Shown here piece after piece: positions 28,998-36,523 of a stretch of 64,000 bases of DNA. The notes under the pieces were generated by a model. That model had not been told where the DNA came from and did no database searches. It saw nothing but the letters and a program-made list of their open reading frames with translations. Location: contig CAJTLS010000011.1 of assembly GCA_910577295.1 (NCBI GenBank), positions 1 through 64,000 of the forward strand, in the 5' to 3' direction. This DNA is from an uncultured Eubacterium sp. Its GTDB lineage: Bacteria; Bacillota; Clostridia; Lachnospirales; Lachnospiraceae. A program made the translations under genes and the position numbers. Numbering within the stretch: position 1 is the stretch's first letter; each line of letters starts with the position of its first letter.

Positions 28998-30179
28998 TTG
29001 AGTAAGCATATTTATTTGGATAATGCAGCAACAACTCGCCTTTCAAAGGAAGTCTGTGAGGAAATGCTGCCATATCTGACAGATCATTTTGGCAACCCGT
29101 CCAGTATATATGACTTGGGAGCAAATAACAAATCGGCATTATTACATGCCCGCAAACAAATTGCACATACTTTGTCCTGCGAACCACAAAATATTTTTTT
29201 TACCTCAGGTGGAACAGAGTCGGATAACTGGGCTTTAATTGGCGTTGCTGAACAATACAAAAAAAAGGGAAAACACATTATTACGACAAAAATCGAACAT
29301 CATGCGGTGCTGAACAGTTGTCACTATCTGGAGAAGCGAGGATACGAAATAACCTATCTGAACGTGGACGAGCAAGGTTATGTAGACGTGGAGCAATTGC
29401 AACAAAAATTGCGTAATGACACGATATTAGTATCCGTTATGCTTGCCAACAACGAAATAGGAACAATTGAGCCAATTCAGCAAATCGGTGAAATCCTGCA
29501 ACATCATTCAGCCATTTTTCATACGGATGCCGTACAGGCATATGGTCATATGGAAATACCGGTGAAAGACTGGCATATTGATTTGCTAAGCGCAAGCGCC
29601 CATAAGTTCCACGGCCCTAAGGGAATCGGATTTTTGTATGTAAACAATAATCTTAAACTTCCGTCTTTTTTACATGGCGGACAGCAGGAGCAAGGGCTTC
29701 GTGCTGGTACGGAAAACGTTCCGGCGATTGTCGGTATGGGAAAAGCGGCGGAATTGGCTTATCAGAAATTAAAAGAAACGCAGTCGAAAATAGCACAATT
29801 GCGCGACTATATGATTTACCGTCTGGAAAATGAGATTTCCTTTTGTCATCGAAACGGCCCCCGTGTCAACCGTTTAGCAAATAACGTAAATTTCAGTTTT
29901 GAATTTGTCGAAGGTGAAGCGCTTGTCATTTTACTCGATATGGAGGGCATATGTGCTTCGGCCGGTTCTGCCTGCAACGCAGGCCAGACAACGGCATCCC
30001 ATGTCATTCAGGCATTGCACATTCCAGATGAACTGGCACGCGGCACGGTTCGTTTTACGCTAAGCGAAGATACTACAAGGGAAGATATTGACGATACAGT
30101 AGCAGCTTTAAAAAAGATATTAGAGAAAAACCGGGCGCTGAATCCCCGATATCAAGCGATGATAAAAACAGCACCCTGA
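28998..30179 (+). CDS. Cysteine desulfurase (NifS/IscS family)
   Basis: A PLP enzyme that takes sulfur from cysteine for Fe-S clusters or thiolated tRNA. The PLP Lys is in SASAHKFHGPKGIGF, the cofactor Asp in HTDAVQAYGH, and the sulfur-carrying Cys in the loop CASAGSACNAGQ. The N-terminal IYLDNAATTRLS is typical. The start is a TTG at 28998 with GAGGGGAAG upstream. No scaffold or thiI gene is adjacent, so the sulfur acceptor is unknown. 393 residues is normal length. Confidence 0.93.
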   Translation: MSKHIYLDNAATTRLSKEVCEEMLPYLTDHFGNPSSIYDLGANNKSALLHARKQIAHTLSCEPQNIFFTSGGTESDNWALIGVAEQYKKKGKHIITTKIEHHAVLNSCHYLEKRGYEITYLNVDEQGYVDVEQLQQKLRNDTILVSVMLANNEIGTIEPIQQIGEILQHHSAIFHTDAVQAYGHMEIPVKDWHIDLLSASAHKFHGPKGIGFLYVNNNLKLPSFLHGGQQEQGLRAGTENVPAIVGMGKAAELAYQKLKETQSKIAQLRDYMIYRLENEISFCHRNGPRVNRLANNVNFSFEFVEGEALVILLDMEGICASAGSACNAGQTTASHVIQALHIPDELARGTVRFTLSEDTTREDIDDTVAALKKILEKNRALNPRYQAMIKTAP

Positions 30180-30198
30180 CTCTTGCTTTTAATATGCT

Positions 30199-31020
30199 TT
30201 ATAAATCAAAAAAAACCGGTTTACGTTTCTGGTATACACAATACTGGCGCAAGCCGGCTTTTTTTAGCAGTGCCGGCAGCTCGTCAAAACGATAGGAGAT
30301 ATCTTCCGGCGTATGGGCGTCCGAGCCAATTGTAATCAGTTCCCCTCCCAGAGAGGCATAACGCTGTAATATATCAAAATGTGGGTTCTGGCAACCGCAT
30401 TTTGAGTCCCACCCTCCGGTATTTACTTCCAGAGCAATGTCCTTTTTTATTAATAACCGCAAAATGGCATCTATCAAATCTATATAATGGTTCGGCTCAT
30501 AGTGAAACGAAGAGGGCGCATAGCGGACAACATAATCGAAATGCCCGAGTGAGTCAAAAGATGAAAAATGCTGCAGATTGTCTAGTATACTGTCAAAATA
30601 TTCTTTTACACACTCCCGTGCATCTCTTCCTGCCCAGAAAAAATCGTAATATGGGTCTGTCTTATGAACCAGATGAAGGGAGCCAATGATGAAATCCCAG
30701 TTCTGATTTGCCGCGAGTTTCTTATTTTTATTAATTACATTCTCTGTCGACTGTAATCCACATTCCACACCACACAGGATGTCAATCGGGGCTTGTTCTT
30801 TTTCTTTCCGCAGATGTCTCTGATACCTGTCGACATCAAAAACAAACGGTTCTCCGGTAAAGGGCTCATCACAAAGCTCTGCCGGAAAATCATAATCCAT
30901 ATGGTCGGTTATGCAAATGCCTCTCAAACCTGCCTGTTCCGCCCGTTCTGTCTGCACCATGACAGGCGTATCACTATCTGTTGAAAATTCGGTATGCATA
31001 TGGGTATCATACAAAATCAT
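30199..31020 (-). CDS. PHP-domain phosphatase, HisJ-type (histidinol-phosphatase)
   Basis: PHP-type histidinol-phosphate phosphatases use three metals bound by conserved His/Asp/Glu. Seen: DTHMHTEFSTDS at the start, ICITDHMDYDFP, GVECGLQ, DFIIGSLHLV, FDSLGHFDYVVRYA and ITIGSDAHTPEDI, all matching the family. The 273-residue size fits HisJ (HisK in Bacillus). It may complete histidine synthesis with the hisZGD cluster, but other phosphate esters are possible. The ATG at 31020 has AGAGGA five bases upstream; a long structured leader precedes it. Confidence 0.88.
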   Translation of the reverse strand: MILYDTHMHTEFSTDSDTPVMVQTERAEQAGLRGICITDHMDYDFPAELCDEPFTGEPFVFDVDRYQRHLRKEKEQAPIDILCGVECGLQSTENVINKNKKLAANQNWDFIIGSLHLVHKTDPYYDFFWAGRDARECVKEYFDSILDNLQHFSSFDSLGHFDYVVRYAPSSFHYEPNHYIDLIDAILRLLIKKDIALEVNTGGWDSKCGCQNPHFDILQRYASLGGELITIGSDAHTPEDISYRFDELPALLKKAGLRQYCVYQKRKPVFFDL

Positions 31021-31025
31021 AGTAA

Positions 31026-31128
31026 TCCTCTTTTCTGAGCGATTTATCGCGAAGAACCGCACGAGAAAACTCGAAGAGTTTCTCGTGTCGGAACAGAGCT
31101 ATTTGTTTTCGCTCAGAAACAAATAGCC
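31026..31128 (-). promoter_or_regulatory. Structured leader of the PHP phosphatase, possible pseudoknot at the ribosome site
   Basis: Read on the minus strand. One hairpin (31098-31108 with 31117-31127, 11 bp) has the loop 31109-31116. That loop is perfectly complementary to 31035-31042, and the match extends to 11 bases (31109-31119 with 31032-31042). The second element ends exactly next to the AGAGGA ribosome site (31026-31031). A further strong hairpin (31060-31072 with 31076-31087, one bulged A) lies between. This could be an H-type pseudoknot or an alternative pairing that masks translation. I do not recognise a known riboswitch class, nor a T-box. Confidence 0.5.
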
Positions 31129-31165
31129 GTGTAAAAAATCAGCGCATCAGCGTGATTTTTTACAC
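31129..31165 (-). terminator. Terminator of rqcH overlapping its stop codon
   Basis: A perfect 13-bp stem (31129-31141 with 31153-31165) with an 11-base loop and an A-tract/T-tract in the arms. The rqcH stop codon at 31160-31162 is inside the stem. It may be partial, since no clear promoter for the next gene is visible beyond it. Confidence 0.65.
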
Positions 31166-32941
31166 TAAGAAACTCCTCTCTAAGAAAATCCTGTCTTCCT
31201 CATTGGCACATTGAATCCTTTCGATGTGAGATGAGGCCACCATGGAATAATTGGTGTAATATACAACAAATCCAGGTTTACTTCCATTTGGCTTCTTAAT
31301 ATGTTTCTTTTGCACATAATCAATTTCCACCTTATCGGAACCTTTTCCTTTGGAAAAATATGCAGCAAGAGAAGCGGCTTCTTCGAATGCCCGTATCGGC
31401 GGTTCCCCTTCTTTTGTACGGAGAATAACATGGGAGCCGGGCATGCTTTTTGCATGAAACCACCAATCATTTCCCGTTGCCAATTGAAACGTCAACTCAT
31501 CATTCTGATAATTATTTTTTCCTACAAATATATCATAACCGTCAGACGAAATGAAATGTAACGGTTTGCTTTTAGGAAGCCGATGATTTTTTTTTCGTCC
31601 GCTCTTTCCCTTTAAATATCCCTGTTCCACCAACTCCCGCCGGATGGCATGCAAATCCTCCTCCTTGCGGGCAATGTCCAGTTCTGTGAGAATGGATTCC
31701 AGATGTTCTACATCGGATTGACTTTCTTTCATCTGCTCCGTCACCGCCTCAAAAGTACGTTTTAACTTATTATATCTGGCAAAATACTTATTGGCATTTT
31801 CCGTATAACTCAAAGATGAATCAACGGGAATCGTAACTTCCTGTCCGGAATAGTAATCCGTACATGTAAGAGAAGTATCCTCCGGCTGCAATTGGCTTCC
31901 ATAAGTATTAAGAAGTTCCCCGTAAACTTTAAACCGGTCCTTTTTCTCTGTATCCCGTATCTGCTTGCGCTGGATATCCAGTTTCTTGTAATTGCGTTCC
32001 AGTAAAGTAGTAACCGTCTTTCTTAAATCCGCCGATTTCTGCCTTATGCGCGTAATCAAATCTTTTTCCCCGTAAAACGTCTCGATTACTTCTGAGACAG
32101 AAGAGTATTCGTTTCTCTTTTCACCCGCATACCGCAATAAAGGGATGGCCGCAAATTCGATCGGCTCTCCTGCATTCCATATAATGCAAGGAGAAAATTC
32201 ACCCTTTTTTAAGCATTCCATTAACTGACGGATTTGATTTAACAATGCTGATTTTTCATTGCCGGTAAGAGAATCCATCGGTGCGTCGCCGTCTACGCCG
32301 GCACGAAAACTAAGTTCCTGAGACAAACACGCGCTGAAACCAATCAGGGAAGTATACAGAGCCTTTGCTACCGTTGCCGGCTTGCAGCATACTACCTGAT
32401 TCCACACATCAATTGACAATTCAAACGGGTCATATTTGTGCAGTGTATTGGGAATGAAATATTCTCTGCCAGGAAGTACTTCACGCACGGAACTCAACAT
32501 ACCGTTGACATGCTTAATACTGTCGATAATACGCTTCTCCTTATCAACAAAAATAATATTACTGTGCTTTCCCATTATCTCTATCATCAAAGATTTTTGA
32601 CTCACATCGCCAAGTTCATTCAAATTCTCAAAACTGAGTTCAATGACGCGCTCCAGACCTGCCTGACGGCAGCACAGAAGTTTTGCACCGCCCAGATGTT
32701 TGCGAAGCAGCATACAAAAATTAGGGGCGGTAAACGGAGATTGTTTTGTCTGTTCCGTTAAATAGAGCAGGGGGAGAGAGGCGCTGGCGGAAATCCGCAG
32801 CTTATAACTTATCCGATTATTTTTTATTGTCAACAGCAGTTCATCCTGTTCCGGCTGGGCTATTTTCTGCACATGCCCTCCTGCTATTTTTTCATTCAGT
32901 TCGTGCACTAACGCGGCTACTGTAGTTCCATCAAAAGCCAT
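31160..32941 (-). CDS. rqcH: Ribosome quality control protein RqcH (NFACT family)
   Basis: RqcH binds stalled 50S-nascent chain complexes and adds C-terminal alanine tails that mark the chain for degradation. The 593-residue protein has the NFACT-N domain (MAFDGTTVAALVHELN), a helix-hairpin-helix region, a central coiled coil (about 280-440) and the NFACT-R domain (about 460-570, with WWFHAKSMPGSHVILR). The DR pair that matters for tRNA recruitment in the family appears as ER (GLERVIEL), a conservative change. A TATAAT-like -10 lies upstream on the minus strand (32972-32977). Confidence 0.93.
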   Translation of the reverse strand: MAFDGTTVAALVHELNEKIAGGHVQKIAQPEQDELLLTIKNNRISYKLRISASASLPLLYLTEQTKQSPFTAPNFCMLLRKHLGGAKLLCCRQAGLERVIELSFENLNELGDVSQKSLMIEIMGKHSNIIFVDKEKRIIDSIKHVNGMLSSVREVLPGREYFIPNTLHKYDPFELSIDVWNQVVCCKPATVAKALYTSLIGFSACLSQELSFRAGVDGDAPMDSLTGNEKSALLNQIRQLMECLKKGEFSPCIIWNAGEPIEFAAIPLLRYAGEKRNEYSSVSEVIETFYGEKDLITRIRQKSADLRKTVTTLLERNYKKLDIQRKQIRDTEKKDRFKVYGELLNTYGSQLQPEDTSLTCTDYYSGQEVTIPVDSSLSYTENANKYFARYNKLKRTFEAVTEQMKESQSDVEHLESILTELDIARKEEDLHAIRRELVEQGYLKGKSGRKKNHRLPKSKPLHFISSDGYDIFVGKNNYQNDELTFQLATGNDWWFHAKSMPGSHVILRTKEGEPPIRAFEEAASLAAYFSKGKGSDKVEIDYVQKKHIKKPNGSKPGFVVYYTNYSMVASSHIERIQCANEEDRIFLERSFLV

Positions 32942-33009
32942 GATACATCTTCCTTTCTGTCTTATCTTGTCATTATACTATATTTGTTTCAGGAAAGAAA
33001 GCATTATTC

Positions 33010-33038
33010 TTGACTTATTTCGTTGTATGCACTATAAT
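33010..33038 (+). promoter_or_regulatory. Predicted sigma-A promoter for yicC operon
   Basis: TTGACT (33010-33015) and TATAAT (33033-33038) are separated by 17 bases, 33 bases before yicC. Confidence 0.75.
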
Positions 33039-33071
33039 AATACAGATTAGATTATTCATCAGGAGGTAGTT

Positions 33072-33950
33072 ATGATTCAGAGTATGACCGGCTTTGGCCG
33101 CGGAGAAGCCGCCAATGATAAATACAAGATAACGCTGGAGATGAAATCTGTGAATCATCGTTTTTTGGATATCTCCATACGGCTACCTCGCAAACTCAAC
33201 TTTTTTGAAGCAGCCATTCGCAAAGAAATCAAAAAATATGCCACCCGCGGTAAGGTTGATTTATTTATTTATCTGGAAGATTTGGGAAATGGCAGCGAAG
33301 CTATCTGTTATAATGCGGACGTTGCTTCTTCATATCTCAGGGGTCTTCAGCAGATAGCAAAAGATTTCCAACTGGAGGCACATGTAGATGCTATTCAATT
33401 ATCACATTATCCCGATGTATTTACAACAGAAGAGGAAGAACTGGACGAGGAGATGCTTCTGAGCCTTATTACCGACGCACTTCAGGATGCCGGTGAAAAA
33501 TTTAAGGCAAGTCGTTCTGCCGAAGGAAATACTTTATATTATGATATAAAGGCGAAGTTAGATAACATCGGTCATGTTATTGATGAAATTGAAAAGCGTT
33601 CGCCGCAGATTGTGGAAGAATACCGTCAAAAGCTGATGGATAAAGTTCACGAACTGCTTGGCGACACAAAGATAGATGAGACTGTCCTTGCTACCGAATT
33701 AATCATCTACAGCGACAAAATATGCGTAGACGAAGAGATGGTGCGGCTTCGCTCACACATCACTCATATGAAAGATACTTTGCAGGAACAGGAAAATATC
33801 GGCCGCAAATTGGATTTTCTCGCACAGGAAATGAATCGGGAAGCCAATACCATTTTGTCCAAAGCAAATGATGTGGAAGTCTCCAATTATGGGATTGAGC
33901 TAAAAACTGAAATAGAAAAAATCAGGGAGCAAATTCAAAATATCGAATAA
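33072..33950 (+). CDS. yicC: YicC/YloC family endoribonuclease
   Basis: YicC-type proteins are hexameric endoribonucleases implicated in RNA turnover. The N-terminal signature MIQSMTGFGRGEA and the C-terminal RKLDFLAQEMNREANTILSKA are diagnostic. Length 292 is normal. It heads the yicC-remA-gmk cluster conserved in Firmicutes, with an AGGAGG site eight bases before the ATG. Confidence 0.93.
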   Translation: MIQSMTGFGRGEAANDKYKITLEMKSVNHRFLDISIRLPRKLNFFEAAIRKEIKKYATRGKVDLFIYLEDLGNGSEAICYNADVASSYLRGLQQIAKDFQLEAHVDAIQLSHYPDVFTTEEEELDEEMLLSLITDALQDAGEKFKASRSAEGNTLYYDIKAKLDNIGHVIDEIEKRSPQIVEEYRQKLMDKVHELLGDTKIDETVLATELIIYSDKICVDEEMVRLRSHITHMKDTLQEQENIGRKLDFLAQEMNREANTILSKANDVEVSNYGIELKTEIEKIREQIQNIE

Positions 33951-33962
33951 GAGGGTGTCAGC

Positions 33963-34199
33963 ATGCAATATGTAAATATCGGTTTCGGTAATGTCGTAAA
34001 CAGCGAAAAAGTATACAGTATTGTCAGTCCGGAAGCTGCACCAGTGAAGAGAATGATTCAGAATGCAAAAGATGCCGGCACTGCCATTGACGCTACTTGC
34101 GGACGCAAGACAAAAGCCGTATTGGTAATGGATAATCATACTTTGGTATTGTCCTCATTATTGCCGGAGACAATTGCTTCGAGAATGAATGCAGAGTAG
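33963..34199 (+). CDS. remA: RemA-type DNA-binding regulator (DUF370)
   Basis: RemA of Bacillus is a ring-forming DNA-binding protein that activates biofilm matrix and osmoprotection genes. The 78-residue protein matches the family in length and in YVNIGFGNVV, PVKRMIQNAKDAG and DATCGRKTKAVL. Its targets in this organism are not known. It is placed between yicC and gmk as usual. Confidence 0.93.
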   Translation: MQYVNIGFGNVVNSEKVYSIVSPEAAPVKRMIQNAKDAGTAIDATCGRKTKAVLVMDNHTLVLSSLLPETIASRMNAE

Positions 34200-34219
34200 A
34201 AGAGGAGGCGCATTAAGAT

Positions 34220-34840
34220 ATGTCAGATCAGGGAGTACTCGTCGTATTATCGGGCTTTTCCGGCGCCGGTAAAGGAACGATTATGAAAGAACTTATAAAG
34301 CAGTATCCCTATTTCCTTTCCGTTTCTGCCACTACGCGCAACCCCCGTGAGGGAGAAGTAAATGGAAAAGATTATTTCTTTCATTCCCGCGAAGAATTTG
34401 AGACAATGATTGAGCAGGGAGAATTAATTGAGTGGGCAGAATATGTTGGAAACTATTATGGCACACCGAAACAGGCAGTTGAAAAACAACTGGCAGAAGG
34501 TAAAGATGTTTTACTTGAAATTGAAATGCAAGGCGGTATGCTTGTCAAAGAGCAATTCCCGAACGCTCTTTTATTATTCGTCACTCCACCGTCCTTTACG
34601 GATTTGGAGCAGCGCTTAGTCGGGCGGGGAACGGAGACCAAAGATGAAATTAACCGTCGCATACAGCGTGCCTCCGAAGAAGTCGCCTATATGTCTTCAT
34701 ATGACTATTTAATTATCAATGACAAATTGGAACAGGCGGTACAGGATGTTCATCAAATCATACAATCCGAACATATGCGTGTCTCTTATCAGACCGATAT
34801 GATACATAATTTTGAGCAGGAAGTAAACAATAATAAGTAA
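34220..34840 (+). CDS. gmk: Guanylate kinase
   Basis: It phosphorylates GMP to GDP. The P-loop GFSGAGKGTI (about residue 11), the GMP-binding region TTRNPREGEVNGKDYFF and the EWAEYVGNYYGTP segment are present. Length 206 is normal. It is co-directional with remA, 20 bases downstream. Confidence 0.97.
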   Translation: MSDQGVLVVLSGFSGAGKGTIMKELIKQYPYFLSVSATTRNPREGEVNGKDYFFHSREEFETMIEQGELIEWAEYVGNYYGTPKQAVEKQLAEGKDVLLEIEMQGGMLVKEQFPNALLLFVTPPSFTDLEQRLVGRGTETKDEINRRIQRASEEVAYMSSYDYLIINDKLEQAVQDVHQIIQSEHMRVSYQTDMIHNFEQEVNNNK

Positions 34841-34855
34841 AAGGGAGCGTAGAAA

Positions 34856-35491
34856 ATGAGTGCAGATATGAATCAGGAAAATGCGAATGTAATTGATGAC
34901 ATGAAAGAAAACCGCAAAGCAGTGAGAAAGAAAAGAAGTCCCGTCAGTATTGTTATAGAATTACTAATCTATGCTTTTATTGTCTTTTTCTGCTTGTACA
35001 TTTTCCCAACATATATTATGGAAAGAACCGTTGTTTCCGGTGAATCTATGGAAGATACGTTACATCATAATGAAAGTTTGTTAGTAAATAAATTGTCCTA
35101 TCGCTTCGGCGACCCTGAACGCTATGATATTATTGTATTCCGGCCAAAAGGACAGAACGTGGATGAATATTATGTAAAGCGCATTTACGGACTTCCCGGA
35201 GAAACCATCTATATTGATAAAAACAGCATTTATGTAAATGGGGAGAAAGTCGACGACCCCTACGCTAAAGACGCTATGGACGATGATTTAATTGAAATTG
35301 GTACGCCGGATAAACCTTACACATTAAAAGAAAATGAATACTATGTTTTGGGCGATCATCGTTCTGTCAGCATGGACAGCCGTTATTCTCCAGAAAGCGA
35401 CGAAGATGCTCCCGGTCCGGTCAAGAGAGAGAATATCGTGGGAAAAGTATTTATTCGCATATGGCCGCTAAATAAATTCGGAACTCCGTAA
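34856..35491 (+). CDS. lepB: Signal peptidase I
   Basis: A third type I signal peptidase, with canonical catalytic residues: Ser in SGESMEDTL, Lys in YYVKRIYGLPGE and box E LGDHRSVSMDSR. An N-terminal charged stretch of about 40 residues precedes a single membrane helix (about 38-58). It is inserted between gmk and rpoZ, genes that are usually adjacent, with only 15 bases after gmk, so it is probably expressed with the housekeeping operon and may be a main signal peptidase. Confidence 0.93.
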   Translation: MSADMNQENANVIDDMKENRKAVRKKRSPVSIVIELLIYAFIVFFCLYIFPTYIMERTVVSGESMEDTLHHNESLLVNKLSYRFGDPERYDIIVFRPKGQNVDEYYVKRIYGLPGETIYIDKNSIYVNGEKVDDPYAKDAMDDDLIEIGTPDKPYTLKENEYYVLGDHRSVSMDSRYSPESDEDAPGPVKRENIVGKVFIRIWPLNKFGTP

Positions 35492-35563
35492 AAGTGTTTC
35501 TACGATTGAAAACGCAGAAACAGAAAACAAATATAACCCCAAAAGCAGAAAGGAGCTTTTATT

Positions 35564-35809
35564 ATGTTACATCCATCCTATACTGATTTAATGAATATTG
35601 CAAACAGCGAGGTAGAGCAGGGCGAACAGCCGGTTGTAAACAGCCGCTATTCCATTGTTCTGGCAACGGCAAAAAGAGCGCGTCAGATTATTGCCGGCTC
35701 TGAACCATTGGTGAAGAATCAAGATTGTCCGAAAGCGCTGTCCATAGCGATTGACGAGTTGTCAAGCAGCGCCATCAAAATTGACGCAGAAGAAGAAACA
35801 GAAGAGTAG
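35564..35809 (+). CDS. rpoZ: RNA polymerase omega subunit
   Basis: Omega helps assemble and stabilise RNA polymerase. The 81-residue protein starts MLHPSYTDLM and has NSRYSIVLATAKRARQI, the conserved core helix. AAGGAG precedes the ATG. It ends the yicC operon before a very strong terminator. Confidence 0.9.
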   Translation: MLHPSYTDLMNIANSEVEQGEQPVVNSRYSIVLATAKRARQIIAGSEPLVKNQDCPKALSIAIDELSSSAIKIDAEEETEE

Positions 35810-35833
35810 AAGATAGAAAAAAATAAACAAAAG

Positions 35834-35898
35834 TTTTCAAATAAATATGGCGGTGCAGTCAGAGACTGGGCCGCCATATTTATTTGAAAATTTTTTTA
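35834..35898 (+). terminator. Very long-stem terminator after rpoZ
   Basis: A perfect 20-bp stem (35834-35853 with 35871-35890) holds an inner 5-bp hairpin (CAGTC AGA GACTG) and is followed by a run of T. It isolates the operon from the SOS promoter that begins ten bases later. Confidence 0.92.
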
Positions 35899-35907
35899 TT
35901 TTATATA

Positions 35908-35955
35908 TTGACAAACACTTGTTCGTATGTTAAATTGGTATCAAACAAATGTTCG
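35908..35955 (+). promoter_or_regulatory. SOS promoter with two LexA-type boxes
   Basis: TTGACA (35908-35913) is followed at 17 bases by TAAATT (35931-35936). Two near-identical boxes, CAAACACTTGTTCG (35912-35925) and CAAACAAATGTTCG (35942-35955), lie exactly 30 bases apart and match the Gram-positive LexA pattern GAACnnnnGTTC with one change each. The first overlaps the -35 and spacer and the second lies just past the -10, ideal for repression. Confidence 0.75.
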
Positions 35956-35984
35956 ATGCTGATAAATGACAAACGGAGTGTAAC

Positions 35985-36086
35985 GTGAAAAATAAATTTT
36001 TCACAATGCGAACTTTGTTCACTATAGCTATTTGTGTTTGCACGCTGCTTGACACAAATTTGCTTCATACACAAAAGGCAGCGTAG
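35985..36086 (+). CDS. Possible 33-residue leader gene in the SOS transcript
   Basis: A short frame begins with GTG at 35985, six bases after GGAG (35975-35978), and ends TAG at 36084-36086. The product is KNKFFTMRTLFTIAICVCT-like: basic start, one hydrophobic stretch with two Cys, then a polar tail. Its stop lies 14 bases before the YneA-like start, so translation may be coupled. Part of its DNA can fold (GTGAAAAA with TTTTTCAC, and ACGCTGC with GCAGCGT). It may be a regulatory upstream frame or a small membrane peptide. No family is recognised. Confidence 0.4.
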   Translation: MKNKFFTMRTLFTIAICVCTLLDTNLLHTQKAA

Positions 36087-36100
36087 AAATGAGGAATTCT

Positions 36101-36409
36101 ATGCTTATATTTTTGAAAAACCATATTACGACTTTACTTATTACAATGACACTGGTTTCCGTTCTTATATTTTTCTTTCTGTTAGGAAATCACGCCTCCG
36201 CTGACAATGGGGCAGCCGCTCGCATAAACGGATATGACTCTGTTCTGATTCGGGATGGAGACACGCTTAATTCCATTGCCAAAACTTACTCCGTGCGCTA
36301 TTCCAACGCTTCGTATCACAGCTATCGGGAGGCAATTATATCATTGAACTCACTTACATCCGACCATATTCAGTCGGGAAAATACATTTTATTGCCTAAA
36401 TACCGCTAA
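36101..36409 (+). CDS. YneA-like SOS cell division suppressor with LysM domain
   Basis: YneA of Bacillus is a LexA-controlled division inhibitor with one membrane helix and an extracellular LysM domain. This 102-residue protein has a helix (about residues 10-29) and a LysM (about 46-100, VLIRDGDTLNSIAKTYSV to GKYILLPKY). Two SOS boxes in the promoter support the call. I choose the ATG at 36101 with GAGGA six bases before it; the ATG at 36089 lacks a site. lexA, usually adjacent and divergent, is not in the window. Confidence 0.8.
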   Translation: MLIFLKNHITTLLITMTLVSVLIFFFLLGNHASADNGAAARINGYDSVLIRDGDTLNSIAKTYSVRYSNASYHSYREAIISLNSLTSDHIQSGKYILLPKYR

Positions 36410-36523
36410 GACATCAAATCTTATAAAAAATGTTTTTGTTACAATAAAATAAAAAAAATGACAATTTTCTGTCAAGCAATTTTCTTATACTTTCTATAAA
36501 AAATATAGGGAGATGAGAAATTA

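Noticed and set aside
36006..36016. GAACTTTGTTC as a third LexA-type box
   Set aside because: The half-sites are separated by three bases, not four, and it lies inside the leader frame away from the promoter core.
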